Shown: positions 1 through 8,093 of the stretch, piece after piece
Numbering within the stretch: position 1 is the stretch's first letter
How the letters are laid out: every line of letters begins with the position of its first letter
Assembly (NCBI RefSeq): GCF_017086365.1
Contig: NZ_CP070969.1
Span: forward strand, 5,332,001-5,396,000
Direction: 5' to 3'
Source: Paenibacillus tianjinensis
GTDB taxonomy: Bacteria > Bacillota > Bacilli > Paenibacillales > Paenibacillaceae
DNA: 64,000 bases
Position numbers and translations under genes: made by a program
The notes under the pieces: generated by a model
Told to the model about the DNA's origin: nothing
Seen by the model: the letters and a program-made list of their open reading frames with translations, nothing else
Database searches by the model: none

Positions 1-368
1 GCTGCACCGTCATTGGCAAAAAACGCGGATACAATGGCCCCAAGAATGGCGACATAGACAAACATCCGGGTTCCGTTGCCTCGGGCCGCTATGGCCATAT
101 GTAAGGCAGCCCACTCGAAGAAACCAATTTTATCAAGAATCAGTGAAATCAGAATGATTGCAACAAAGGCCAGAGTAGCATTCCACACAATTAAGGTGAC
201 ATCTTTAACATCGTCAAAGCTCACAACACCTACTAGCAAAGCGATGACCGCCCCGCCGCAGGCCGACCAGCCTATCGACAAATTCCGGGGCTGCCAAATG
301 ACAAATATTAAGGTAACAACAAAAATGAAACACGCTAAGAATACCGAAACCAATCCGCTAACCTCCAT
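1..368 (-). CDS. arsB: ArsB-type arsenite efflux permease (C-terminal part beyond window)
   Basis: Integral membrane arsenite/antimonite efflux carrier. Translating the complement gives 122 residues with four hydrophobic stretches (about 6-24, 33-51, 60-80, 101-116), a conserved [12 protein letters not shown] segment, and AARGNG followed by FFANDGAA, all characteristic of ArsB. Its ATG sits inside the arsR stop (TAATG), so the two are probably translationally coupled and transcribed together leftwards. The gene is cut by the window edge, not visibly broken. Family assignment is from remembered ArsB motifs; the related NhaD/ArsB superfamily is the only real alternative. Confidence 0.88.
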   Translation of the reverse strand, partial: MEVSGLVSVFLACFIFVVTLIFVIWQPRNLSIGWSACGGAVIALLVGVVSFDDVKDVTLIVWNATLAFVAIILISLILDKIGFFEWAALHMAIAARGNGTRMFVYVAILGAIVSAFFANDGA

Positions 369-712
369 TAATCACATGAAATTCTTAAACCTTTCTTATC
401 GAGCTCTTCCAATTGATGATCTTGTGAAGGAACAAAGGCTATCAGATTCTGAACCAGTTCATGCTGAACGCTATTAGGATTGACCGAGTAAAAAATCCAC
501 TGGCCCTTCCGGTTCTCTTTTACCAGGCCTGCATCTTTTAATTTCCGCAAATGCTGGCTTACCGATGGCTGACTCATCTTAAAAATCTCAACCAGCTCGC
601 ATACACAGCATTCCCGCTTTTCCAGAAGCTTCATCATCGTCAGCCTAGTTTTATCACCCAGTAGCTTTAAAATATGCGAGACTTCATCTAACTCATCCAT
701 ATGTAAGCTCAT
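368..712 (-). CDS. arsR: ArsR/SmtB-family arsenite-responsive repressor
   Basis: Winged-helix repressor that leaves DNA when it binds As(III)/Sb(III). The protein (114 aa from the chosen start) carries [11 protein letters not shown], placing Cys35, Cys36 and Cys38 at the start of the recognition region, the classic ArsR metalloid site. [18 protein letters not shown] is the DNA-recognition helix. I chose the ATG at 712 because GGAAGGGGG lies just upstream; an in-frame GTG at 730 has no ribosome binding site. It leads an arsR-arsB operon with a 1-base stop/start overlap and faces a divergently transcribed MarR-type gene. Confidence 0.92.
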   Translation of the reverse strand: MSLHMDELDEVSHILKLLGDKTRLTMMKLLEKRECCVCELVEIFKMSQPSVSQHLRKLKDAGLVKENRKGQWIFYSVNPNSVQHELVQNLIAFVPSQDHQLEELDKKGLRISCD

Positions 713-845
713 CTTCAGTCCCCCTTCCACATTATCAGTATATAACTATACACTTATATGAACAAGGGAGAATATCTTCATATATATTTAACTTGCATTT
801 TGCAACTATTATATTTATAACTTAACTATGAGGTGAAGAATACAA
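713..845. promoter_or_regulatory. Divergent arsR / marR-type intergenic region with palindromic operator candidate
   Basis: AT-rich divergent promoter region. At 793-805 it contains TTGCATTTTGCAA, a perfect 5-bp-arm palindrome about 40 bases before the rightward MarR-type gene. The same 13-mer with one change (TTGCATTTTACAA) recurs at 1313-1325 before the acetyltransferase gene. A shared site at both genes suggests binding by the MarR-type protein; this is inference. GAGGTGAAG before the ATG at 846 is the ribosome binding site. Confidence 0.5.
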
Positions 846-1295
846 ATGGAAACACCCCGGGAATTATTTCAAATGATGACCCGACGTTTGGGATTATTAA
901 ATAAAAACTGCTGCAGCGTAGGCGGATGTACTCTCTCCACGACCCAGAGCCATCTGCTCTACGAAATCGGCCGGAGCCACAGTCCCTCCATGCAGCAGAT
1001 CGCTGAAACGCTCGGGACCGACATTACTACTTTTAGCCGGCAGGTACAATCCTTGATCAATATGAATCTGGTCAAAAAAACGCCTGATAAGGCCGATCGA
1101 AGAGTCTATACCCTCTCGCTTACCCCCGAAGGAAAAGTCGTCGCTGCAACAATTGATCAACAGATGAATGCGTATCTGAGTGAAGCTTTTTCGAATATGA
1201 GTGAATTTGAAGTAGAAACTTTACTGCGGTCCATTAAGCTGTTCAACGAAGCTATGGGGAAATCCAGCAATTGCGGCACACCTGTAAAAGGGTGA
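846..1295 (+). CDS. MarR-family regulator with N-terminal Cys cluster
   Basis: Winged-helix MarR/SlyA-type transcription factor of 149 residues. The HTH lies around residues 48-75 (SMQQIAETL then TTFSRQVQSL) and the wing around 78-95 (KKTPDKADRRVYTLSLTPEG). Unusual for MarR, the N-terminal helix has NCCSVGGC (Cys22, 23, 28), with a further Cys143 near the C-terminus, so thiol, metalloid or redox sensing is plausible. It lies between arsR and an ArsN1-type acetyltransferase, and the same 13-bp palindrome stands before both this gene and the acetyltransferase, suggesting autoregulation and control of the next gene. The ligand is inferred. Confidence 0.82.
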   Translation: METPRELFQMMTRRLGLLNKNCCSVGGCTLSTTQSHLLYEIGRSHSPSMQQIAETLGTDITTFSRQVQSLINMNLVKKTPDKADRRVYTLSLTPEGKVVAATIDQQMNAYLSEAFSNMSEFEVETLLRSIKLFNEAMGKSSNCGTPVKG

Positions 1296-1312
1296 TTACT
1301 CTTGATTTATAT

Positions 1313-1325
1313 TTGCATTTTACAA
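1313..1325. promoter_or_regulatory. Second copy of the TTGCATTTTRCAA operator candidate
   Basis: TTGCATTTTACAA lies 69 bases before the acetyltransferase ATG and differs by one base from the palindrome at 793-805. Its position suggests the acetyltransferase is a target of the neighbouring MarR-type regulator. No binding data; inference from repetition and placement. Confidence 0.45.
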
Positions 1326-1393
1326 TCTATTAAACATTGGGTCCCGGTGCTGGGTGAAATCAAAGCAAAAAAGTAATTTTCAGGAGGAGATTC

Positions 1394-1894
1394 ATGATGA
1401 TGGTGACACCTACTGTTCGGCAGGCAACCTTAGAGGATACGGAAAGTATCCTGCGCATCTACAATCAGGGTATCGAGGACCGGATTGCTACACTTGAGAC
1501 CGAGACGAAAGATTCGTCCTATATGGAAGCATGGTTTCATGATCATCAGGGACGCTTTTGCGTTCTGGTGGCGGAAAAAGAAGGGGAAGTTATTGGTTGG
1601 GCCTCCCTTAACCCTTACTCTCACCGCTGCGCCTATAAAGGGGTCGCCGACCTTTCGGTTTACATTGATCGTGACTATCGCGGGCAAGGTGTAGGCAGTT
1701 CTCTCTTGGACACCTTAGTAAAAGCAGCAAAAGAACATGAATTTCATAAAATCGTTCTCTTTACCTTCCCTTTCAATCCTGGGGGCCAGCGATTATATCA
1801 AAAAATGGGCTACCGGCAGGTTGGTGTGTTTGAAAAACAGGGTGTTATGGATGGAGAATTTATTGATGTTATGATTATGGAGAAATTACTGTAA
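1394..1894 (+). CDS. arsN1: ArsN1-type GNAT N-acetyltransferase (arsinothricin resistance family)
   Basis: Cytoplasmic acetyl-CoA-dependent N-acetyltransferase (166 aa). RGQGVG at 96-101 is the acetyl-CoA pyrophosphate loop and LYQKMGYRQVGVFEKQG near 134-150 is the C-terminal GNAT strand-helix. SLNPYSHRCAYKGVADLSVY and IEDRIATLETETKD match the ArsN1/phosphinothricin-acetyltransferase group as I remember it; ArsN1 acetylates arsinothricin, an organoarsenical glutamate analogue. The start follows AGGAGG by six bases; two more in-frame ATGs follow immediately. Location in an arsenic island supports ArsN1 over a generic phosphinothricin acetyltransferase. Confidence 0.82.
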   Translation: MMMVTPTVRQATLEDTESILRIYNQGIEDRIATLETETKDSSYMEAWFHDHQGRFCVLVAEKEGEVIGWASLNPYSHRCAYKGVADLSVYIDRDYRGQGVGSSLLDTLVKAAKEHEFHKIVLFTFPFNPGGQRLYQKMGYRQVGVFEKQGVMDGEFIDVMIMEKLL

Positions 1895-1959
1895 ACTGGC
1901 GGAATGCTACGATTGTGTTTGGAAATGGTTTCAGATGTTTGTGCGCCGGTGTCCGGCAA

Positions 1960-2319
1960 TCAGTTCCTCGATTTATCTTCCGGGACCGGGAAGGCTTGCT
2001 GCCGATGCGTGAACATAAATCCATCCTCTGGTTCACCCACTTCATAACCTAACACCATTGTTGCTTCCGATTTAAATCTTTCAATCCAAGCATTCCAGTC
2101 GCTATTATTCAGCTGTGCATAAAATGATAAGCCACTTGGTTCGACTGATGCCGTAATAAATCTGTCATAATCCTCCTGTCCAAACCAATACGGAACTCCA
2201 TTGGTATAGCCTATCCATCCAGGCATACGTTCATATAAATCTGCGATTTTATTCCATTCCAACTCGGATAGATAATGCCCTATATTTAAATTGCAGTTAT
2301 GATAGCTTTTATTAGTCAA
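1960..2319 (-). CDS. Hypothetical protein, 119 aa
   Basis: I do not recognise a named family. The protein is soluble, acidic and rich in aromatics, without a signal peptide or membrane segment (motifs such as MPGWIGYTNGVPYWFG and SEATMVLGYEVGEPEDGF). The start is a TTG preceded by AAGGAGATACATC, a good ribosome binding site. It stands alone between the arsenic genes and a terminator. It could be an immunity-like or accessory small protein, but nothing in the sequence decides this. Confidence 0.6.
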   Translation of the reverse strand: MTNKSYHNCNLNIGHYLSELEWNKIADLYERMPGWIGYTNGVPYWFGQEDYDRFITASVEPSGLSFYAQLNNSDWNAWIERFKSEATMVLGYEVGEPEDGFMFTHRQQAFPVPEDKSRN

Positions 2320-2390
2320 GATGTATCTCCTTCGCTCAAATTTGACTATCTACTCTTAGTTATCTGACAAAAATAGTTAACAAAAAAAAC

Positions 2391-2439
2391 AAAGTCAGTC
2401 CGATGTACCAAGGCTTTCAGACACATCGGGACTGACTTT
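2391..2439. terminator. Bidirectional hairpin terminator
   Basis: AAAGTCAGTCCGATGT pairs with ACATCGGGACTGACTTT around a 16-base loop, flanked by A-rich sequence on the left and T-rich on the right. It closes the leftward KtrA/methyltransferase operon and could also insulate the small gene at 1960-2319. Confidence 0.8.
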
Positions 2440-2503
2440 TGTTGTGACAAAACTACGTTCCAATTCGGTGCCAATGTGAATTACAACTCACACAGCAGAC
2501 CCC

Positions 2504-3301
2504 CTATAAGCGTCCGGCCCCGCGCTGCCGCATTCCTTCGAACAGCAGAATGGTTGCCGCCATCGCCGCGTTCAGTGATTCGGCCCGGCCGGCCATCGGG
2601 ATGATGATGCTTTTGTCGACGAGCGCTGCCGTTTCCGTTGAGATCCCCTTACCCTCGCTGCCGATCAGCAGCCACTGGCTGCCGCGAAAATCGTGCGTAT
2701 AGCAGGAGTCCTCTCCGGTCAGCGAAGTGCTGACGAGAAGTGCGCCGTGTTCCCGCGCCTGCGGAAGAACCACACTTAAATCCCCCTCCACTACAGGAAG
2801 ATGGAACATCGAGCCCATTGTGGAGCGGATGGTCTTAGGGTTATACAGATCCGCGCAGCCCTGGCCGAGAATGACTCCGTCTGCGCCTGCCGCATCCGCG
2901 CTGCGGATGATCGTGCCCACGTTGCCCGGATCCTGGACGCCGTCCAGCACAACAACCAGGCTGTCCGGCTTCGCGAGGATACCCTCCATGCCCTGCCGCT
3001 CTTTGCGGACAACAGCAAACACCGGCTGCGGGGTATTCGTGCTGCTGCACTTGGCGATGACTGCCGCTGAGACACCAATGACCTCCATACCCTGCACGGC
3101 CTGAAGGTGAGCCCTCAGCTCGGACGGCATGCCTTTGTCGAGATCATAGGCCAGGATCTCTACCTCGGCTTCAGCCAGCAGCGCCTCCTGCACGAGGTGA
3201 ATACCTTCTACGATATATTTGCCGGTCTTGTCGCGGTGCTTCTTCTCCTGCAGCCCGGCCCATTCCTTCACCCGCGTATTTTGCGCAGATATAATTTCCA
3301 T
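2504..3301 (-). CDS. TrmH/SpoU-family RNA 2'-O-methyltransferase
   Basis: SAM-dependent SPOUT methyltransferase acting on rRNA or tRNA 2'-hydroxyls (265 aa, the size of B. subtilis YsgA). The N-terminal about 95 residues form a substrate-binding domain beginning with NTRVKEWAGLQEKKHRDK. The C-terminal SPOUT knot contains DGVQDPGNVGTIIRSADA, GSEGKGIS and SLNAAMAATILLFEG, the three signature motifs. It follows ktrA by 30 bases on the same strand and ends before a strong terminator, so the two likely form an operon. The exact RNA target cannot be read from sequence. Confidence 0.9.
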   Translation of the reverse strand: MEIISAQNTRVKEWAGLQEKKHRDKTGKYIVEGIHLVQEALLAEAEVEILAYDLDKGMPSELRAHLQAVQGMEVIGVSAAVIAKCSSTNTPQPVFAVVRKERQGMEGILAKPDSLVVVLDGVQDPGNVGTIIRSADAAGADGVILGQGCADLYNPKTIRSTMGSMFHLPVVEGDLSVVLPQAREHGALLVSTSLTGEDSCYTHDFRGSQWLLIGSEGKGISTETAALVDKSIIIPMAGRAESLNAAMAATILLFEGMRQRGAGRL

Positions 3302-3331
3302 GAGGTCCTACCTTTCTATTTTACATTCACC

Positions 3332-3991
3332 CTACTGATAAGCCATTTCCAGCTTCGTCAGATGCTCCTTACGCCCGACGATGACGAGCACATCGCCTTC
3401 ACTGAGCCGGTCTTCAGCCCGCGGAGAAATGTTCATCTCCTCGCCCCGGCGGATCGCCATGACGTTACAGCCATATTTGGCGCGGATATTCAGCTCCTGG
3501 AGATTTTTGCCCAGCATCGGCTTCGGCACTTTCATATCCAGAATGCTGTAATCCGGCGACAGCTCAATATAATCCAGGATGTTCGGCGAAGCCAGATGAT
3601 GCGCCACCCGCATGCCCATATCCCGTTCGGGATAGATCACTTTGTCCGCACCAATCTTACTTAATACCTTGCCGTGCAGCTCGCTTTTGGCCTTGACCAG
3701 AATTGCCGGCACACCAAGATCCTTCAGGATCAGCGTCGTTAGGATGCTGGCTTGGATATCCTCTCCGATTGCCACAACCACAACATCGAAGTTGCGGATG
3801 CCCAGCGCGCGCAGCGCTTCCTCATCGGTGGAGTCTGCGGATACGGCATGGGTTACAATACCAGAGATTTCCTGGGTACGCTGCTCATCGGCATCGATCG
3901 CCAGTACATCAAATCCCATCCCGCTGAGCGCCTTGGCTACACTTGAGCCGAAACGTCCCATTCCGATGACGGCATATTGTTTTTTGGCCAT
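3332..3991 (-). CDS. ktrA: KtrA/KtrC-type potassium channel regulatory (RCK) subunit
   Basis: Cytosolic ring-forming regulator of a Ktr-type K+ uptake channel (219 aa, full length). Residues 1-130 form the RCK_N Rossmann domain with GMGRFG at 10-15 and the ribose-binding acid in VLAIDADEQRT. Residues about 135-218 form RCK_C (YSILDMKVPKPMLGKNLQEL), which in this family can bind cyclic di-AMP. No membrane KtrB/D partner is next to it. The start is supported by GGAGGTACACGGAC before the ATG. Confidence 0.9.
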   Translation of the reverse strand: MAKKQYAVIGMGRFGSSVAKALSGMGFDVLAIDADEQRTQEISGIVTHAVSADSTDEEALRALGIRNFDVVVVAIGEDIQASILTTLILKDLGVPAILVKAKSELHGKVLSKIGADKVIYPERDMGMRVAHHLASPNILDYIELSPDYSILDMKVPKPMLGKNLQELNIRAKYGCNVMAIRRGEEMNISPRAEDRLSEGDVLVIVGRKEHLTKLEMAYQ

Positions 3992-4132
3992 GTCCGTGTA
4001 CCTCCCGTAAGCATTTTTCGTTTCAAACAGTATAGCATATGGTTATCTAAACTTGAATTTTCACCGCCCACGCAGGGTACATTAGTACAGGGCGTTTCAG
4101 CATACTTACAGAGTAAAACATTGAGGAGGTTA

Positions 4133-4372
4133 ATGATGCCGGTTACCATCGATTTGCGCCAGGCTGTTCTCCATAAAGTGCACGGCCAGTCCGAAGAGGA
4201 TCTGCGGGCTATGATTGAAGGCTCCGTAGACGGACCTGAAGCTGCGCTTCCAGGACTTGGTGTGATGTTCGAAATGGTCTGGAAAGACCTTGAAAAGGCC
4301 AAGCAGGACCGTGTCATTTCTATGCTGCACAGACATCTGGAAGAAATGACTCCCGGATCGATTATGTCCTGA
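4133..4372 (+). CDS. sspI: Small acid-soluble spore protein SspI
   Basis: Small protein (79 aa) of the SspI family, made in the forespore and packed into mature spores. Recognisable features are MPVTIDLRQAVLHKVHG at the N-terminus, the LPGLGVMFEMVWK core and an acidic C-terminus. TTGAGGAGGT directly precedes two tandem ATG codons; either may start the protein. It is monocistronic, divergent from ktrA, and closed by a clear terminator. This gene is the best single indicator that the host is an endospore former. Forespore sigma-G control is expected from the family, not shown here. Confidence 0.9.
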   Translation: MMPVTIDLRQAVLHKVHGQSEEDLRAMIEGSVDGPEAALPGLGVMFEMVWKDLEKAKQDRVISMLHRHLEEMTPGSIMS

Positions 4373-4390
4373 GCAGGCACATACGTACAA

Positions 4391-4439
4391 AACCTCCGCT
4401 ACCCGGAATGCGGCTGCACTCCAGGGGGCGGAGGTTTTT
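4391..4439. terminator. Rho-independent terminator after sspI
   Basis: AACCTCCGC (4391-4399) pairs with GCGGAGGTT (4428-4436), followed by TTTTT on the plus strand. The A-run on the left lets it also serve the oppositely transcribed prfC, which ends about 50 bases further on. Confidence 0.85.
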
Positions 4440-4489
4440 CGTTAAGATGGCGGCAGGGATTACATCTCCCGCAGCTTACTGCCGTTTAC

Positions 4490-6076
4490 TCAAGGAGCTG
4501 TTTCCAGGAATTTTGCGGTCGGATTCTTCTCCATAGCGGTACGCATCGCGTATTCATTCTCGAACAACACGACATAGTTCCCCTTCTTGTCCGTCACCAG
4601 TGTAGAGTTGATGCGGAACTTGGCAGGGTCCGGTTTGTTCTCGTCCACAATCCAGCGTGCGAACTGGTAGCTCATCCGCTGAAGCTGAACGTCCACGCCA
4701 TATTCGCCCTTCATCCGGTACTCGAAGACTTCGAACTGCAGCTGGCCCACTACGCCCAGCAGAATATCGTCGAAGTTGACCGTACGGAACACCTGAATCA
4801 TACCTTCCTCCGTCAGCTGGTCAATCCCCTTCTGGAACTGCTTCGATTTCAGTGCATTTTTGATGCTCACTTTGGAGAAAATCTCCGGTGAGAACGTCGG
4901 CAGCTCATCAAATTCCATATCACCGGCTTGACTAAGCGTGTCGCCAATCCGGAAAATCCCCGGATCAAACAGCCCGATAATGTCACCCGGATAAGCTTCC
5001 TCGACAATGTCGCGGTCCTGCGCCAGGAATTGCTGCGGCTGGGACAGCTTGATATCCTTACCTGCCCGGACATGCTTCACGCTCATGCCGCGCTCGAACT
5101 TGCCGGACACAATCCGCAGGAAAGCGATACGGTCGCGGTGTGCCGGGTTCATGTTGGCCTGGATTTTGAACACGTAGCCGGTAAATTTCTCATTGGTCGG
5201 TTCAATCGGACCAGCAGTGCTGCGGCGCGGTTCCGGTTTCGGTGCCAGCTCCAGGAAGTTATCGAGGAACGTCTGCACTCCGAAATTATTGATTGCACTG
5301 CCGAAGAAGACCGGAGTCAGCTCTCCGCGCAGCACCCTTTCATAGTCAAAAGCATCGCCTGCCACATCCAGCAGCTCCAGGTCCTGGCACAGCTGGTCAT
5401 GCAGATATTCTCCGGCCATCTCGCGGATAATCGGGTCGCGGTAGCTTTCCACCTTCTGAACCTTGATAACAGAGTGATCGTCACCCTGGAACAGCTCCAC
5501 CTGATTCTTCATCCGGTCGTATACGCCGCACAGCTCGCGTCCGCTGCCAATCGGCCAGTTCATCGGTACGGAGCGGATGCCGAGTACGTTCTCCAGCTCC
5601 TCCATCAGATCAAACGGGCTCTGGCCTTCACGGTCCAGCTTGTTAATGAAGGTAAAGATCGGAATGCCGCGCTTGGCGCAGACCTGGAACAGCTTGATCG
5701 TCTGCGCTTCCACACCCTTCGCTACGTCAATCAGCATGACCGCACTGTCCGCCGCCGTTAAGGTACGGTAGGTGTCCTCACTGAAATCTTGGTGACCTGG
5801 CGTATCCAGAATGTTCACCCGGTGGCCCAAATAATCAAATTGCATCACAGAGGAAGTGACCGAGATTCCGCGCTGCTTCTCGATTTCCATCCAGTCACTG
5901 GTCGCGTGCTTGCTTGCTTTACGGGCCTTGACGGTACCCGCGAGACGGATCGCGCCGCCGAACAGCAGCAGCTTCTCCGTCAGTGTTGTTTTACCCGCAT
6001 CCGGGTGGGAAATGATCGCAAACGTTCTGCGTTTGTCCACTTCCTGTTGCAGTTTCTGATCTAGTGCCTTATTCAT
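4490..6076 (-). CDS. prfC: Peptide chain release factor 3
   Basis: Translational GTPase that recycles RF1/RF2 from the ribosome after peptide release. The protein is full length for the family (528 aa). G-domain motifs are visible: ISHPDAGKTTLTEKLL (P-loop), GISVTSSVMQFDY (switch I), DTPGHQDFSEDT (G3) and NKLDREG (G4). Domains II and III follow (VFKIQANMNPAHRDRIAF; GVVGQLQFEVFEYR). AAGGGATATGTGCA precedes the ATG. RF3 is patchy in Firmicutes (absent from B. subtilis, to my knowledge) but common in Paenibacillus. It stands as a single gene with a long 5' region. Confidence 0.95.
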   Translation of the reverse strand: MNKALDQKLQQEVDKRRTFAIISHPDAGKTTLTEKLLLFGGAIRLAGTVKARKASKHATSDWMEIEKQRGISVTSSVMQFDYLGHRVNILDTPGHQDFSEDTYRTLTAADSAVMLIDVAKGVEAQTIKLFQVCAKRGIPIFTFINKLDREGQSPFDLMEELENVLGIRSVPMNWPIGSGRELCGVYDRMKNQVELFQGDDHSVIKVQKVESYRDPIIREMAGEYLHDQLCQDLELLDVAGDAFDYERVLRGELTPVFFGSAINNFGVQTFLDNFLELAPKPEPRRSTAGPIEPTNEKFTGYVFKIQANMNPAHRDRIAFLRIVSGKFERGMSVKHVRAGKDIKLSQPQQFLAQDRDIVEEAYPGDIIGLFDPGIFRIGDTLSQAGDMEFDELPTFSPEIFSKVSIKNALKSKQFQKGIDQLTEEGMIQVFRTVNFDDILLGVVGQLQFEVFEYRMKGEYGVDVQLQRMSYQFARWIVDENKPDPAKFRINSTLVTDKKGNYVVLFENEYAMRTAMEKNPTAKFLETAP

Positions 6077-6435
6077 TGCACATATCCCTTCATATATAAA
6101 TTCATGCTTTACGCGCCAATTGCTGAGGGTTCCATCAAATCGGTCTTCTGCTCATTTGTACAAATCCCTTCATTGGTTGGATTCATTACATTATAATAAC
6201 TCCACTACCTATTCCGCTTCAAAAAGCATCCTTTAAAGTATAACAAAATCCGGCAGTCGTATCTATTATTTTCAACCTCTGTGCGTAATTATATGCCTTT
6301 ACAGGCGATATGCAACTAAATAACGGGCCGCTGCACGGTTTATTTTGTTTTTTTGATCCGTTTGATAGGTTTCTGTCTTATTATTCGTATTACATAGCAG
6401 GTTTGGATCGGTAACCAAAAGGAGGGCAGAAGCAG
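6077..6435. other. 358-bp divergent intergenic region between prfC and the sigma-factor gene
   Basis: No open reading frame or structured RNA is evident. It must hold the leftward prfC promoter and the rightward sigma-factor promoter. GGAGGG at about 6420-6425 is the ribosome binding site for the GTG start of the sigma factor. I see no convincing conserved promoter motif. Confidence 0.5.
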
Positions 6436-6972
6436 GTGACCATAACAGAGGAGAATCTGACAGAGCAAATTAAGAAGCGCAATGAGAAAGCAATCACCTT
6501 CATTATTCAAAGGTACGGCGGACTACTCTCCGCGATCATCAAACGTCATGTGCAGTTCAATCAGCAGGAATATGAGGAATGTCTGGATGATGTGCTGCTG
6601 GCGGTCTGGTACAATATCGATGCCTTTGACGGGCGTAAAAACACATTCAAACAGTGGATCGCCGCCATCGCAAAATACCGGGCCATCGATTATCAGCGCA
6701 GACTCATCAGAACTACGCAGATAACCAGCAATACAGAATATAATGATGCGTTTCACAGCAATCCCCACACTCAGGCGCAGCATGAGTTAACGGATATACT
6801 GGCGGGACTGAGCGCTGCTGACCGGGAGCTTTTTGAACAATATTATTTGCAGGGTGTTCCTTCCCGTGAGCTGGCACAGCAATTAAATGTACAAGAGTCC
6901 TGGATCCACAACAAGCTGTCATGCGGACGCAAGAAATTAAAGCAGCTGTTCATTTCCAAAAGTGAGGTGTAA
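6436..6972 (+). CDS. ECF-type sigma-70 family RNA polymerase sigma factor
   Basis: Alternative sigma factor of 178 residues. Region 2 spans about 20-95 (ECLDDVLLAVWYNIDAFD, FKQWIAAIAKYRAIDYQRR), binding the -10 element and core polymerase. Region 4 spans about 115-175 (LSAADRELFEQYYLQGVPSRELAQQ then VQESWIHNKLSCGRKKLK). The GTG start follows GGAGGG by nine bases. The next gene starts three bases after its stop and encodes a single-pass DUF4179 protein, the usual cognate anti-sigma partner. Target genes cannot be deduced; autoregulation is typical. Confidence 0.88.
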   Translation: MTITEENLTEQIKKRNEKAITFIIQRYGGLLSAIIKRHVQFNQQEYEECLDDVLLAVWYNIDAFDGRKNTFKQWIAAIAKYRAIDYQRRLIRTTQITSNTEYNDAFHSNPHTQAQHELTDILAGLSAADRELFEQYYLQGVPSRELAQQLNVQESWIHNKLSCGRKKLKQLFISKSEV

Positions 6973-6975
6973 TTC

Positions 6976-7962
6976 ATGTCCATCTATCATGAGCTGAACG
7001 ATCTGCAGCTGGACCTTGCCCCGTATGATGAATCCCCTTTAACAGACACGGAGCAGAAAAGGTGGGCAATACGCGTCCTGCATAAATTGCGCAAGCCCTA
7101 TGCCTTACCCAAACGGGCCGCTGCAGCCGCTGTCTTCGCACTGATTATCGGCCTGACGTTCTCATTCGGGAATATTTCGCTGGCACAGCTGCCGCTTGTC
7201 GGCGGATTGATTGAGCGTTTTATCAACAATGAACATCCGCCCGATTACTCCCCCTACAAAACAGCCATTGGTGAAACTGCCGAAAATGAGCTGGGACGGC
7301 TCACCCTGAATGAAGTATTAATCGATTCTGACAGGCTGCTTCTAAGCTCGACTTTTGAACCTGCAGAGGGCATGCGCTTTAATTACCAGACTCAGCTTCC
7401 GGCACATGTACTCGTTAATGGACAGGAGCTTCAGCTGATCACAGGTTCACAATCCGTGAAAGTGACCGAAGGCCAGTATACCATTTATGGAGATATCCAA
7501 TTAAGCGCTCTGCCTGAGCAGGACACATTGCAGCTGAAGATTTCTTATGACACACTCAGCGGAGATACGCGACTAACATTAGACAATCCGTGGCTATTTG
7601 ATGTAACCGTATCTGCTGAACAAATTGCCAAGGATATACAAACTATAGACATGGACCAAACCATAACGCTTAACAACGGCAACAAGATTCAGATTAATAA
7701 GATAGTACTTTCCCCGGTTTCGACCTTACTGTACTATACTGCTGCAGATGCAGCGACATTTGAGGACACGGTTATCTTCAAACTGGTCTCCCCCTTCGGT
7801 GGTGAAATCCCTTCCCGGGAAAGTTATGATTCCGGCGAAGCAGGCGAACTCTCCTATGTCCGGTACGGGCCCGTTGATTTAGCACAAGGCACGTATTCCA
7901 TCGTTCCCATAGCCCTATTCGACAATAGGCAGGAAGTGGGCCCACCGGTGCAGATCAAGTAA
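6976..7962 (+). CDS. DUF4179-domain membrane protein, probable anti-sigma factor
   Basis: Single-pass membrane protein of 328 residues: a cytoplasmic N-terminal segment of about 47 residues, one transmembrane helix (about 48-66, AAAAAVFALIIGLTFSFG), then a large extracytoplasmic domain. The segment just after the helix (LPLVGGLIERFI, YKTAIGETAENELGRLTLNEVLID) is the DUF4179 signature. Genes of this type pair with ECF sigma factors, and this one follows the sigma gene by three bases, so it probably holds the sigma factor at the membrane until an envelope signal arrives. The signal is unknown. Confidence 0.8.
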   Translation: MSIYHELNDLQLDLAPYDESPLTDTEQKRWAIRVLHKLRKPYALPKRAAAAAVFALIIGLTFSFGNISLAQLPLVGGLIERFINNEHPPDYSPYKTAIGETAENELGRLTLNEVLIDSDRLLLSSTFEPAEGMRFNYQTQLPAHVLVNGQELQLITGSQSVKVTEGQYTIYGDIQLSALPEQDTLQLKISYDTLSGDTRLTLDNPWLFDVTVSAEQIAKDIQTIDMDQTITLNNGNKIQINKIVLSPVSTLLYYTAADAATFEDTVIFKLVSPFGGEIPSRESYDSGEAGELSYVRYGPVDLAQGTYSIVPIALFDNRQEVGPPVQIK

Positions 7963-8028
7963 GCCACTTTGTCAAAATCAATACTTTCCCGGCCTGTGTT
8001 CCTTCACAACCTGCGCAGGAAGACCGCA

Positions 8029-8067
8029 AATAAGCTCCCCCTACATCATCTGCAGGGGGAGCTTATT
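8029..8067. terminator. Bidirectional terminator between the sigma operon and zwf
   Basis: AATAAGCTCCCCCT (8029-8042) and AGGGGGAGCTTATT (8054-8067) form a perfect 14-bp stem with an 11-base loop. It lies between converging genes and likely serves both the DUF4179 gene and zwf. Confidence 0.88.
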
Positions 8068-8093
8068 ATATAACTCCATTATAGAGTGCGCTG

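Noticed and set aside
76..477. Rightward open frame of 133 codons at the left edge
   Set aside because: It is antisense to arsB and the end of arsR, whose proteins are clearly recognisable.
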